Of a stretch of DNA of 64,000 nt, positions 45,673-58,639 are shown one piece after another. The DNA is from Lithospermum erythrorhizon. Its lineage: Eukaryota > Streptophyta > Magnoliopsida > Boraginales > Boraginaceae. The position numbers were made by a program, and so were the translations under genes. How positions within the stretch are numbered: the stretch's first letter is position 1; every line of letters begins with the position of its first letter. The stretch spans positions 186,001 through 250,000 of the forward strand of contig JADFUC010000841.1 of assembly GCA_019722365.1 (NCBI GenBank), in the 5' to 3' direction. The notes under the pieces were generated by a model. That model searched no databases. It had not been told where the DNA came from and saw only the letters and a program-made list of their open reading frames with translations.

Positions 45673-47846
45673 CACTACTACAAAAAAGCACTTAGATGAC
45701 ACTTCAAAAAGCACAAAGAGTGCACAAAAAAATACCCTTATAATAGGCGCCCTCTTTAACTTAGAGGCTGGCCTTGGCATCTCAAAGCTAGCAGAGTGCC
45801 TACAAGTTAACCAACAGAGGAAGCACCCTCTAAGTTAAAAGCGCCCTCCCAGTAAAAAAAAAATTAAAATTATTTTTACGTTTATTAATGCATATTTTTA
45901 TAGAAAATAAAACTAAATAACTTAAATTCATATCAAATAATATATTTATTATTCATGTATATTATTCTCTTACAATTACAAATTACAAAACAAAATAAAA
46001 AGAATTACAACACTCTAAATTTATTGCAAAATAATAAATTTTCACATTAAAAATCTTAAAATCTTATAAAAATAAAATTAGATTTAATGCTTACATCTCA
46101 GTAAATGCGTTGTCTTCATAACCGTCTGAAAGGAGAAATAACACAGAATTTGAATACTATCGATATTTACATCAAAGATTAAAAAATCATAAATGCTTTC
46201 TTGTTACCTTAGAGATAATTCAACCTCGAGCGAATCACCGATCGAACAAGTACACTTATCAAAACTAAAATCTACTTATAATGAGATTAAAATAACTTTA
46301 AAAATAGTGAAACTTAATAGTATATGATGACATACTGAAACTCAGAACATACTCAAATCTGTCAGTACCCCGATACTAAATAGAGCTTAAATCGGCTTAC
46401 TTTCTTTCGATAATTTCGTTATGCGAATCGATTTTTACACGAGATTCTGATTTTATGTATTACAAATATAATTAACTTAATATAAAAACATGCAACAAAG
46501 TACTAGTATATTTATTACTAGTACATAATATGCTAAAAGGAGGTAAGCATTTTATGAAAGTACTCTCGCTATGACCCATTTACCTTTATCGATTAATTAC
46601 CGACAACAACTTTAATATAAAAGATTTATGGCGCGAAGCAATAGTGAACTAAATAAAGTCAAAGTTGGAGCGGTAACAACTACTCGAATACAAATCCTGA
46701 GCAAACGATATATGAGTGCATTATGAACTATATAGATTTAAAAAGGCAATGAATGCTCACTTGATTTGCGACACTATATGGATTTAAAATCCAAAAATAC
46801 ATGCAAAAATCCAAAAATTTCAAATAAAAACAAAATAAGTAAAATTCTCCGGTCTTCATATCCATGATTACTTCACTTTTTCGGACCAATCAAATATGCA
46901 AAAAACGATTACAATCTTTAAACTAGAGAACAATACCAATTTCTAAGTTAAGACCTGAGAGTCATATAATAAAATACTTACCTTTGAAGTCATAAGACAA
47001 TAAAATGTCGGTAGCTATGATATCACGGATAAAACCTTTTTGATAAAACTAAGTTTATTATGGTTTGTAAATAACATCCAAAAATTAATCCTTATGAAAT
47101 CGTATATTTCGACAAAAGCAACTGTATATTATTCAACCTAAAATCTCAACAAAACAAACAAATCATAAATTATCAACACATACTACAACTTGAAACTATG
47201 CAATTTCTAAAATTATTATTTAAAATTCATATACTACTAATTGAAAGTTGAAGCTATGCTGGAACTGACTACGCTTTAATCGATTTATTTATTAAGCAAA
47301 ATAAAATGATAATTAAACCTTAATATATATACTACTTGAAACTTCTGGCACATTTCACTAAAAATTAAATAAATAAAGAAATAAAAGTATAAGATAAATA
47401 AAAAGATAAAAACAATTATCAAAAATGAGGAAATGTACATAAATAAAAATAAAATATATCTGAATAAATTCAAAATATATATATAAACATAAATTAATTC
47501 TTAGGGTGGTGGTGGTTTCGGTGGTGGGGTGGAGTGGGAGGTGGTTTGGGGTGGGGCCGTAGGATTTTTTTTTGAGGGGAGGCGAGGAGGGAGGATGGAG
47601 AAAAGGGAGGCGGGGCGGAGGAGGGAGGAGAAAAGAGGGAGGGGGGAGGTCTTGGTTAAATGCTTTATGTTAGTTTTAATTTATTTTTTAATTAATTTTT
47701 CTTGGGGGCGACTTGAGATTCAAAACTTAGAGTGCGCTTGGAAACTAGAGGCGTTCGATGCCGGCCGCAAAGACAGCAGAAGGATGTTTTTTTCTTAAGT
47801 CTTTCTCCCAAGTAAGTGTTAACACAAGTCTTTTTTTGTCTTAGTA
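45673..47846. mobile_element. Non-autonomous CACTA (EnSpm) transposon
   Basis: The left end is CACTACTACAAAAAAGCACT. The right end reads TTTTTTTGTCTTAGTA, an imperfect inverted copy (expected TTTTTTGTAGTAGTG), including a changed last base. A TAT target duplication (45,670-45,672 and 47,847-47,849) fits the 3-bp duplication of CACTA elements. Subterminal GC-rich blocks are related in inverted form (GCGCCCTC and AACTTAGAG near the left, AAAACTTAGAGTGCGC near the right). No transposase is visible. The interior is AT-rich with a G-rich stretch at 47,503-47,655. Confidence 0.75.
47503..47655 (+). repeat. Very G-rich low-complexity tract in the CACTA element
   Basis: Runs of GGTGG, GGGG, GAGGGAGG and GGGGGG follow one another over about 150 bp on the + strand. 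Several groups of four or more G-runs meet the usual G-quadruplex spacing. The open frame 47,529-47,798 is a by-product of the composition. Confidence 0.8.
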
Positions 47847-47849
47847 TAT

Positions 47850-49930
47850 CGTTATAATACATTATGATACATGATCATGTATAATATATGATAGTGAATT
47901 ATTGTGGACTATAGTAAAATATAACGTATTACAATGTTCTATATGAGAGATTGAGAATAAGAATGTACTTGATTAGCAACAATCACTAAAAAATTACTTA
48001 ATATACCTTCAGTGAATTAGAGAAATGTATTTTTTTGTAAATGTAAAATAAATGTTATTTAACTGAAGTGAATGAAGCAGTCTCCTCTCAGTTTGTTATT
48101 CTTATTCGATCATTTTTCATAATGGCTTGTGGTGCAATTCATAATATAACTCACTCTACTACTTCCGTTCATTTCCTCGGCCAAAATAAAGATTTCGTGA
48201 AATAGATTTAAAATTGATAGGTAATCTGATCCCGCATTATTTTTTATCCAAAAAAATAAAATTATATAAATATACCCCCTCTTTCCCGATAGAACCCCCA
48301 ACCCTATCCATAGGTATCTTTCCTGCAACTCCACCCAAAGGGCAATGAGCCAAAATATACAACTGTAAGAAGAATAGAAAATCAAAACCAGAGTTGAAGA
48401 ACTACTAATCAATTTTATTGATTCCATTTTCCTGCATTCAAAATGGAGCAATAAACCTTCAAAATGAAAGTTGAATTCTAGAAAATCATAATTGATATTT
48501 CTTTACAAAAATATAAAAATTTAGGATCTATCATCCAAATTTATGTAAACACTAGTTGAAAATGCCCGAAGTCTTGTAAATGGGGCACACGGCCCAATGT
48601 TGCTAACGAGCTAGTACAGTGAAAAGTTTGACAAGTTGAAAAATAATAAATGGTCATACAACCTTGTCATGTGAATCGATAATACACACTTATAACCAAA
48701 AGTAGGGTTTATGGCATATGCTAATCTTTGTAAATAAGCAACTGATTTCGTTTTTAAACCTAAATTAATCTTTGTTTCTTGTAGATTTTTTACAAATCAA
48801 ATTAATTAAGGGTAAGCCAAGAATGAACGTGTCATATTCTACTGCTTGTATAATGTATTTGAGAATTTTGTGAATTTTTAGTTTGTGTAACTAATATTCA
48901 GAGGGAATTAGTTAATTTGGAACATATTTTGATAGATAGACAAATATATTTTGGATGTGAAGTGTATTGGTGTCCATAAAATTATGGGTTAGTGATGTAT
49001 GGCAGTCATTGCTTGATTTTCAGGATGACAAAATCTAGATTGGTTGTACTATTTGAAGAGTGGAGTATAGGCAAGTTGTTTTCTTTACTATAAGAGCAAT
49101 TGTTTCTAACTGATACGATTACTTTCTAACTTTTTTTCCCCTATGAATCACATAAGCTATCCATATGAGTTTATAAATAGTTTCTTGTAGTAGTTATTGT
49201 TTATAGTACTATCCAAAACATACTAATATATAGTAAGTAAGTAATATGAGTTTCTCAACTCTGATTTCTGGGCATCGACACTATACTCGATTAACCTATG
49301 TTGCTAATTATTTGTAAAGAGCGAATGCGTTAACATATTCCTTTTGATGCTTCAAGTAGTAATCATTCATAATGACTTGATATGATATATTATTTGTTAT
49401 CGGAACTTAGCTTGGAGTATTTCTAAAGATCTTATGTCTTTAATATTGGTTAAGATATTTAGGATGTTACACAGATGTGTTGTTTACAATTAGTATTAAT
49501 CATGAGTTGTATTGTTAAGTGTAGAACTTCATCTAGAATATATATGACGATTTTCAACATGAAATGCAAAAGATATGATTGTTACTCCATGGAAGCAAGC
49601 GACAGTGTTTACAACTTGACATGTTAATTGTTATTATAGTTCATGTTAAATTTTAAAATATGATCTGTTGTAATGACAAAGGTATGAAACAAAGTAGACA
49701 TGAGTTAACTCTTCCATTAATGTTCTTCTATGATTAAATTTTCTCCAGTAATATGTTACACAAAGTTTATATACACTAACTTTAAGATTGATTGACTTCT
49801 CCGAAAAATATTTCATCTGAACCGACATTAGTTGTATCATGTAAGGGGTTACTGCAATTGCAATCGCCTATTATGAATTCATCTATTAAATTATTGTTAT
49901 CTGAAGTGAGGGCATGCACGTATATGTGAT
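47850..49930. other. AT-rich DNA without a recognisable gene
   Basis: No domain is readable on either strand. The longest frame (48,451-48,110, minus, 113 codons) is hydrophobic with no known homolog and is probably chance. No element termini were found. Confidence 0.4.
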
Positions 49931-49939
49931 TATACTTTT

Positions 49940-50170
49940 TTGTTTCAACGTCTTCCCTCGTTTTTTGGGTTACTTGGTCGGGATGGGAGCGGTACTGTGG
50001 TTTTCTGCTATGGTGGGGAACAGTATAAGATGATCGTGCAGAAGAGGATATTTGGTATTGGGTGGGATCGCTCAATTGACCACTGGCATGAGGCTTCTCC
50101 TGACTACAACGTAGACCAGGTGATCTATGTCATTCTCTTTGAGAATGGAGTTGGTCTGAATTTACTCTGG
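49940..50170 (+). other. Orphan open frame with coding-like composition
   Basis: Part of a frame 49,940-50,212 (90 codons) with balanced codon use, including GSGTVVFCYGGEQYK and DHWHEASPDYNVDQV. I do not recognise it. It stands immediately left of an LTR and could be a captured gene fragment. Confidence 0.3.
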
Positions 50171-50205
50171 GTTCTAGTTCTACTCTCAGACAGGCGCATT
50201 AATTC

Positions 50206-50450
50206 GTTGTAGTAAAGCGTGCAGAAGAGTTCGGATCGATTCTTTGGTGTGGATCTTTCTTGGAGATCTTTCGTTTTGGATATTGTGAGCTGCAAATCTT
50301 TCCTCTTGCCAAATAAAATATTGAGAAGAGGAGGAGAAGTAGTGCAAGCTCACGGTAATTCGTTATTTATTATTTTTGTACAATCAGTAGTATCTTGAGA
50401 TTAAATCCGATAAGTTTAGAAGCTGTTTGATCACGATTAAAGAATCCAAC
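50206..50450 (+). repeat. Left LTR (partial) of the decayed element
   Basis: Matches 56,672-56,907. Similarity weakens left of about 50,170, where the left LTR appears truncated or replaced. Confidence 0.65.
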
Positions 50451-50451
50451 G

Positions 50452-50466
50452 GTGGCCTTAGAGGCT
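50452..50466 (+). other. Candidate primer-binding site of the decayed element
   Basis: GTGGCCTTAGAGGCT can be aligned with the copia site TGGTATCAGAGCT with a few changes. It lies directly after the LTR. Confidence 0.35.
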
Positions 50467-50699
50467 CCAGGTTACGTGATTATAATTATGTATAAGTATG
50501 CATGGAAGCGTTTTGCTGAATTATGAGACTGTTTTGCATGTTTTATTTGTATTTAATGGTGTTTTAATTCTTATTAATGAATTATATTAATAAAATAATT
50601 AAATGAAATTAATTGTTAATTATTTTTGACATAATCAATCTAAAAAATTTTCAAATAATACTTTAGTTTTCAATTAATTTGTATATTAGTTTATTAATG

Positions 50700-51200
50700 A
50701 AAGCAGTAAGCGGCCGATTCGTCTTAAGTTGTATCGAAACAGAAAAAAGTCGGATGGCGGCACTACCGTATGGAAGCGCCGTCGACGTGGCGTCACCAAG
50801 AGTCGGAGAATCAATTTGGGTTGACTGGGTCAAGCGAGGTCAGCTAGATTGACCAGAACCCATTAACTTTGGGGTCAAACCGGCCAAACCCCAGCTCGGC
50901 CGGTTCGATCGATTAGGCCGGATTGACAGCGACACATGGTAGTGCCACGTGGATGATGACATCCATTCGCCTGCGTGGAAGCTCGCCTGCATTGAGTAGC
51001 GCGTCGGTGATGACATGGCGTGACATGTAAACCGACTTGGCATGACAGGGTAGCAGCGTTGCGCCACGCCCGGTAGCTTGGCGGCCGGCGTGGCGTGGCA
51101 TAGCATATGGACCGAACGTGTATTCGGGACGTTCGAACTTTGTTATTTGGGCATTATGGGCCATACGTCCCCAGCCACGGTACATCGTGTTCTTATTGAG
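50700..51200. other. GC-rich leader of the decayed LTR element
   Basis: A sharp rise in GC, with words such as GGCCGGTTCG and GGCGTGGCGTGG, is typical of the untranslated leader of some copia elements. Overlapping minus-strand frames here (51,185-50,840) have no homolog. Confidence 0.4.
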
Positions 51201-52980
51201 GCGCGTGTGAGTGGTCCATCTGATGCTTAATGGGTCAATTGAGTTTTGGTTTGATCACGAGCTTCGATTATTAATAATGGATTTAACTAGAATTGATTTA
51301 TTGGACATCAATTGAATTGGATTAATTTAATTTCTCGTTGAAAATTATTTTAACCACATTGAAATTAGTTCTAATTAGATTAGATTGAATTTTAATTGTT
51401 TCTTGGAATCAATTAAAGCTAATTTGAATTTTAATTGTTTCTTAGGTCAAATTAAAGCCTAATGAACATGGAGTCGATTAGTTCTAATTTCGATTTGGTT
51501 TAATTATAAAATTTCAAATTATATTTAATTAAATTGAGACATATGATTATTAGATAATTAGAGTTTCAAATTATAACGTAATTTAGGAATTAATCATCAT
51601 AAGTATATAATAGTATTTTTAGAAAATAATAGTAATTTTAATATAAGATATTAATGAACCTTAGAATTAGATTACTAGTGACTCTACACTTAGACATATT
51701 AAATAGTTTATTTTATTTGATGATTATTCTTGACATGCAATATGTGTGCATACTTTTTGCTTCATCCATGCTATGTATGTTGAATGTAATATTGATTATT
51801 TAGCATGCATGATATAATATGTTATATTTGATGGATTTTATGGAATTTATGATATATTATTTATTATGTAAATAATATGACCTATAACTATTTTCTTAAG
51901 GCATACTATTTTTGTATTTATAGAAATGTAAAACCACTTGGATAATTAGTTGTAATTAATTATAGATATTGATCCACCTAAGGGGATAGACAAATATGAA
52001 AATTGTTTATGAAAATAAATATAGTTTTGAACTAAGCTAATTTTTGAAAGATTTTCTACTAATAATTATATCACGATATCCAAAAATGTGTTATATTTTT
52101 CTTGTGATTCATGAGTTATATGTTTTTTGCTTGTTTGATTGATATGTTTGACATGATCTAGTCAATAAAATATAACAATCCGCGCCTAATAAATAAGCGA
52201 TTAATGTATTGAGAAATATAAAGTCGGGATAGGGTCAATTATTGTGCATGGACACGCTAGTATAGCGAGCGTGTCCGCATGCAAAGTTCATCCGATGGAA
52301 TAGTCTAAATTATTTGTTCGGAACCGGAACTTACACTATTCATTCTGAATTTACGTTCAATATATTTGGTCTGCTTTAAGGTGATTTTCAATGTACGACA
52401 GTACATTGACATAAGAGGATTCTATACGATCTAGAGTTGAACTTTTTAATATACAAGGATTATGATAGTCATAATTACGTGATTGTACACACTTGCATGG
52501 CCATCGAAATGTGATGCGTGTTGTTGTTCGTATGAGTTATGAGTCACTTTTTCAGTATAGTGCACTTTTCGTCGACTGAAAAGATATGGCCTGAGACTTT
52601 ATTGAATTGTCAAAACGTTTGAGAGCGGTGCTCGTTTACAAGCACATTGAATATGTAATACTTGATAGGCCTGGGAATTCAAAGTTAGGATCTTTTGGAG
52701 AGAGACTTCGATGCACCGTGAGTATTTGATACATTTAAGTAAAGTGAAGTGCCTTATGTTGTCTACTATGGGTAATAATTTCAGTTAGAAATAATATAAT
52801 ATAGAGCTTTGATCGATTTATGCTCATTGGGGCTATAACTTCATGGGAAATGTTGAAAAGGAGTAAACTGAAGCACACCTTCGTCAACATGAAGGTTGGA
52901 GAAGAAAATGCATGTTTCGGAAATAATGAGATTGATTGAGTTACTTCGGTACTCTGGAATCTCAGTCTCTCCAGAATTGA
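51201..52980. other. AT-rich interior with a short tandem repeat
   Basis: No gene. TTTTAATTGTTTCTTGG and TTTTAATTGTTTCTTAGG, each followed by CAATTAAAGC or AAATTAAAGCC, form a two-unit tandem repeat at about 51,390-51,462. Confidence 0.4.
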
Positions 52981-54110
52981 GCTTAAATACCATCATGAGG
53001 ACTTAGCCCTACAAGGTATCCAATTTTATTATTGGGTACGATGGATAAGAAACGAAGAAAGCTTTGGCTTTGATTTGTGAGATGATCTCGGTGGATGAGA
53101 AGAAGTTCCCTGAGCGTTCCACCCCTACGGTTTTGGTTACAAACTGCAAGGCAATGAACAAAGGGAAGCAGGAGCAGTTGAATGACAAGGATGGTCATCG
53201 TAACCACTTTAGTCGCCAGATCTACTAAGAGGACCTTTCCATCGGCAAGAGGCGTGGTTGATCACGGATCAGGTAGAGGTAATACAATCATGTTTATGAC
53301 TTGTGATCACTTCACCCTTCAGTACATGATGCTTGTTGACATTCAGATGTAGTACTCACATTTTGAAGTAATGCTTGAGGACAATTAGAATGGAAGATTG
53401 CTGAGATGGAATTTGGACCTAAGTAGAGGAATGCGTTAAGCATCCGATCAGGAGGACCCAATTTTATCGTTTAGCTTAGATTAATGTTTTGAACATATTA
53501 TCCAGTTATCTTCCTGCTTTGATCAGGAATGCTGCTTTTGTTTATGTCTTGAACGTAAATGATTTTTGTGCTTTAAAATTAATTCAAGTTAGTTGATTAT
53601 TAATCTTTACATAAATTAGTAAACAATATTATATCTCTATTATGTTAGTTAGACCAACATAAATATCATAACATATATGCTCATAAGAATTCAAGTAAGA
53701 TGACTTGAAATCTCATGTCCTAACGCAATATAAATTGTAAAAGTATAATCACATGAATGAAAGATCCTTATAGATGCGGTCTTTGGAGATCAAATACTTT
53801 TGAACCAACGCGATTAAATGTGAACAACACTTGAAATTCACAATTGGATAATCATCCATTAACTTAAATTAAATGTTTACAACTATATATTTGTTGAAGT
53901 CATAAATATAAGATTTATGAGAATAATAAATAGACCACTCTCATTTTACTACTGTATTTTTGAAATACAAGGACAGTTGAATAGTTTAATTGTTTGAAGT
54001 TAGCTTAAATAAATATTTAATAGTCTTTAAATTGTTAAAGAGATATATTGCTAGATGAACTAAAATTTATCTAATATAAGCTCAATTACATATTTTCTTG
54101 GCCGACTCAC
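52981..54110. other. Interior of the decayed LTR element, no readable gene
   Basis: A coding-like patch at 53,000-53,220 on the + strand has a frame with KFPERSTP and KGKQEQLNDKDGH, perhaps gag, but no diagnostic motif. The rest is AT-rich. Confidence 0.25.
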
Positions 54111-54114
54111 CATG

Positions 54115-54241
54115 GCTGAAAAGTATATATTCAACTAATCAGCATCAATAACATGACATAAAGATGTGATACATCAGAATAAATCTGAAAAGTATATGAT
54201 GACTAATCAGCATAAATAACATCAAATAAAGATGTGATATC
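54115..54241 (+). repeat. Two-unit tandem repeat, about 65 bp
   Basis: CTGAAAAGTATAT ... ACTAATCAGCAT ... AAAGATGTGATA occurs at 54,115-54,172 and 54,188-54,241 with small differences. Confidence 0.7.
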
Positions 54242-56671
54242 GAATCGTTCCATAATAGTCGAATTCAAGATCTTATAAAACTTTCACCCAAGTCAAATAG
54301 TTGACAAATTATAAGACTTGAACTTGAACTTGTTGTTTTCTGATGGTAATCTAATAAAAGGAGATCTTTTAAGGATATGACCATGAAACGACAATGCGAT
54401 GATGATTTAGGATTTGTAGGATCGGAGATAATTTATCATTTTAAATACTGAGTTTGGATATTAACATAGGCCTCCAAGATAGCAGGTTATCAACGAATAA
54501 TAACTATTACAGCTTCAAACAGTTAATCGAGATAAGAAAATGTCCATGTTTCTTTGTATTAAATTTGATAAACATAATTTATCCAAGTCAAAGATTCTTG
54601 TGGTGGAAAAGCTTCGTATTGATACTTAAATAGCTTTTAGATTATCCGGATGCCACAACCAAATTGACATATACATAAGTTAACGAGGAAACGTTTCAAA
54701 ATAATTTGAATTCGTGAAATACGAACACTAATATTCCTTGTAGAGACAAAGAAGATTAGAGTGAAAGCTACTTAGCATATGCAAATTAGTATGTGAAAGA
54801 CATACTAATAGCAGAGAATAACACAACCACATGAAATCGGGTTGTGTATGGAGTTATCTATAAAGAAATCAAGGATTATGAGAGACATGAGATCCAATTA
54901 GTTTATCTATATGAAATCAAAGGGAGTTGCTCGAACCTTTCTGAAATTCATAGAGATCCAATTAAATGAACTCAATAAGTTGAGTTATGCTTATACTGAT
55001 AAAGCATTTACTTAGGGATCAAGATGAATACCTTAAAGAAAAAGAAGAATTTTCCAAGAGATACAACATTTCTCGTAATATAAAGTTGTATAAGAGGAAG
55101 AAGAATAAAATGAAAGGGATTACATTTATTCAGTTGCTTAAACTACCGAGGAGGCGATGCAAATCGATCTCGATTGGACTAAGTAATCTAATAGATGAAT
55201 TGGTGGGCATCTTGTTAAAGTACTTGATCATAGCACAAAAATGACTGCATGACCACCGAGGGAAACTAAGTACAGTTACAACCTGGGAAGTTGTGAATAA
55301 GAAACAAGTCGGATTATAACTCTAATGAGTGATTTTAAAAGGTTCCTAGTTGATGTCTCTAGTAGCTTACTCAAGCTAGAGAATCAAGATCTCATTATTG
55401 ATCCGAGTATGTACTCAGATAATGACACTTCATTCAATAGTTGAATAAAGGAGTACATATATACATAAAGTTGAGAACAAAGAACAACACTTGACTAGAT
55501 ACCCCAGCTAATCAACCATAGTGGTATAAGCATGATAAGAAGAAGTATCATACCTTTTATTAATGTTTAAGTGGTGCTAGATTTACTAAGAGCTGGTATT
55601 TCATTTAAAATGTCATAAACATCCCATTGTGTGACAATGTTTTGAATCGACTTCGAGATTCAGAGTCACGTCATTATTGGATAATGATGAGTATATATTA
55701 AATATGCACTTCGTTACTATAAGTAATGAGGAAATTTAGATTCCATTACGTATATGTTTTTCTGAAATTATTTGGATAAGTGATCAAAACAATAAAACAT
55801 CTAGCAGCCAAAAATAATAAGATTGCCTTATCCACTAGTTAAGGTGTTGTGAGAATTGGAATTGAACACCAAGCGACTAAATATGTGTTTGATTGTGTTG
55901 ATCATTTTCTTGGATCAAAGGGGAGTATGGATACTCTAATCAATCCACATGGAGTTTCTGACTTGTGGAACTATTTCAAGGCATGAATCTTGGACGCCAG
56001 CTTGATCATGAGAACTTGGAGATGGATTATACGTGGCCCAGAGATTCTCAAAAGTATAAATGGAAAACTGGGTACTATGAGATATTAGATCTCATGAAAA
56101 TACCCGTTGAACAATTTGATTGTACAATCTATTTAATAATTCAAAATATATAAGTTCAATATATAATGGTGTTGGACAATTAATGTTTAAAGGATATTGA
56201 CATAAAAGTTATGATGGATTACTGAGGTCCGCTCATGATATATATATATTAAAGCGATACATTAGAGGTTAATATTGTTTAATATATTCTTCTTGTCGAT
56301 CAATGTTAAAAGATGTCAACACAAGCGATAAACCAAACTATGTAATAATCGTATTATAAACTTCCCGAGTCTAAAGTGAAATATGAAGGAAACATTTGGG
56401 ACGAAAAATCGACTCCCGAGACATAGGGGAGGTCGGCTAGGCGCAGATGAGATGAGGATGGATGAGTTTTATTCTCCGTAAAATAAAATTCTCCTCCAAA
56501 TATTATTTATATATGATATTTTTTATTTTTCATAATTACTTTGAGAGCTCATATTGATTTAATGAAATAAAAAGTTTGCGCCTACTTCACGTTCTCTCTC
56601 TCGGCCGAACCCCGCCCCGGAAGAGATTCTTCCATCTTTTTGTTCCTAGTTTGGCTTTAATTCGCTCTAAT
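54242..56671. other. Interior of the decayed LTR element, 3' part
   Basis: No domain is readable. The frames 54,987-55,244 and 55,965-56,153 have no homolog I know. A purine-rich AGGGGAGG near 56,428 could be the polypurine tract of the right LTR, which would then start near 56,436. Confidence 0.3.
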
Positions 56672-56909
56672 AAAACGTACGGAAGAGTTCGGATCAATTG
56701 TTGGTATGGATGTTCTTGGAGATACTTTCGTTTTAGGTATTGTGAGAACAAATTTTTTAAAACTCTTAAATAAAATATTTAAGCGAGCGGTACACTCTGG
56801 TAATTCATTATTTATTGTTTTTGTATAATCCAAGTAAATATCTTCGGAATTACATTATCAGAATAAATTTAGAAGCTGTTTAGATACGATGAAAGAGTCA
56901 ACAGTCCAT
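56672..56909 (+). repeat. Right LTR (homologous part) of the decayed element
   Basis: Direct-repeat partner of 50,206-50,450, ending AAAGAGTCAACA. Confidence 0.65.
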
Positions 56910-57631
56910 GTGTAAATTAAGGTCTCTCTCAATGTGTTAGGTGCATAAATCTTTTGTAAGTCGATGTAAGGAGTTACAACTTTTTTTTGGGTTTTATAAT
57001 TGAAAATATTTAATTAGAAACCCCATAAATGAATGCATCGTTCTATGGGATGGTACAGGCGGTTTGGCTCCTGTCTATAAAATTTGATTGCTTTCAATGA
57101 GTGAAAGTTATCTTTCAGTTATTCTCTTCAAAATATTTACTTTCTGCTGATTGAGTAATCTTGTGTTAGATTGTCAATCATATTTGTTTTAAATAGTTTC
57201 TATAAGAAAATCACTTACCTTGCTTGCATTGCTTCTTATTTAAGTGATAGCTTATACATCATTAGAGATTAGATACAATATATTACAAATCATCATAAAC
57301 ATCATTTTTTGACAATAGAAAGAGCTTCAAGTTGAACCGCGACAAATAGTCACAGAATCATATCAAAAGAAATCTGGAGAATTGCACGTTTGAAGAAAAA
57401 ATAGGCAATCAAAACTCTACATATTACCCCTAAAAATGAGAATTCTCCATACCATCTTCAGTTTAGGATTTCTCAATTCATCATTTATGTTAAAAATATA
57501 ACTTCATTTTGATTAAATACTATACAAGTAAGGAAGTCTGCAAGTTGTAACCACAACTGAAGATTTGCAATGTCTTAAACACTAAAGCAATTATTAAACC
57601 AACATGGCTTTATAGTTGTTCCACAAAATAA
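56910..57631. other. AT-rich DNA, no gene
   Basis: Nothing recognisable on either strand. Confidence 0.4.
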
Positions 57632-57805
57632 TGAAGAGAGTAAAGGAATAATGTAACTGGGCAAGTAGTTCGTATTTATAGATGCAATATCGAATCATAC
57701 ATGGTAAATAATGGTAACAGTGCATAGAGTTATTACTAAAACTAATATGGTAATAATATTGAAATTAATCTTAATATCTTGCGGAATTATCAGGATCATT
57801 TCTCA

Positions 57806-57818
57806 AATGCCCTCCCTC
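57806..57818 (-). other. Polypurine tract of the TRIM-like element
   Basis: The minus strand reads GAGGGAGGGCATT immediately before the left (3') LTR. Confidence 0.5.
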
Positions 57819-58029
57819 GAGTTGAAGCATGAGCATTCGAGGGAAATGTCCAACTTGAAAAGTAAGACACCCACCAAGTTTGATAAAAAAAAAAATCTTA
57901 AGATCTTTATTAAAACACAACCGTCGTTACTCTATCATCTTCTAGGTCTTCATAAAACTTCTTCATCGTTGCTGCATCGCTCCCTCAAACTCATGACAAT
58001 TTGATAGAATTGTCATGTGTTTGCAACAA

Positions 58030-58175
58030 TAAGAAAACATCGGCAGATATACATCGCCGGACCATCAACAAGTCGGAAATAAGTCGGCTGAACCAGAAAA
58101 TCAAAACACCAAAACATTGGCGGAAGAACATCGCCAGAAAACCAGCTTACAAAACATTGGCGAGAACATCGCCGA
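58030..58175. repeat. Short repeats in the TRIM-like element
   Basis: AACATTGGCG-AGAACATCGCC occurs at about 58,112-58,132 and 58,148-58,168. A third diverged unit (AACATCGGCAGATATACATC) lies near 58,036. Confidence 0.65.
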
Positions 58176-58627
58176 GGACCAAAATATGTATCACGTAGGA
58201 GCCGCCCGTTCTTTTTGAACTCGGAATAGTTGTTGTTGCATTTAAGCTGTAACATACATCATAAGCGATTCTACTCCAACTCGAAAGTAGACTAAACTAG
58301 TCTTCTCCAACATGGAAAAGTCAATCATAAGATAACCAAAATCAAATCTCTTTTCAATGAATGTCATTTACTTGAGGCTTTTCATCAATACAAGATGAAT
58401 GTAATTGCCAAGACTTTCATCAATAACGATTGTCGATGCTGCTACGCTCAAGAGCGAGAGAGAAAAACTCTTAATTTAAAAAATCATAAAGTTGAAAAAA
58501 GTAGTCTCGAGGAACAATGAACAAAAAAAGAACTTAATATATATGAATTGTGGGGCGGGTAGAAACAATCATGAAATTGGTTGCCACCATACTAGCGCAT
58601 CGGGGAAAAAACTCTCTCAAGATCTTA

Positions 58628-58639
58628 GGCTCGATACCG
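58628..58639 (-). other. Primer-binding site of the TRIM-like element
   Basis: The minus strand reads CGGTATCGAGCC, the tRNA-Met site TGGTATCAGAGCC with one substitution and one deleted base, directly next to the LTR end. Confidence 0.5.

Larger units (their letters stand above)
50170..56909 (+). mobile_element. Decayed LTR retrotransposon (probable copia)
   Basis: A 240-bp segment at 50,206-50,450 recurs at 56,672-56,907 in the same orientation (anchors GAAGAGTTCGGATC, CTTGGAGAT, TTTCGTTTT, TAGAAGCTGTTT). The first copy is followed by a sequence like the tRNA-Met primer-binding site. The interior has no readable pol; only weak hints of retroelement coding exist. Family is inference. Confidence 0.55.

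Noticed and set aside
47529..47798. Gly/Arg-rich 89-codon frame
   Set aside because: It is explained by the G-rich tract in the CACTA element, with no conserved domain.
48110..48451. 113-codon hydrophobic minus-strand frame
   Set aside because: No homology or codon evidence. AT-rich DNA yields such frames by chance.
50840..51185. Two overlapping frames of 88-90 codons with CHA-type words
   Set aside because: They lie in a GC-rich noncoding leader and are in different frames of the same repeats.
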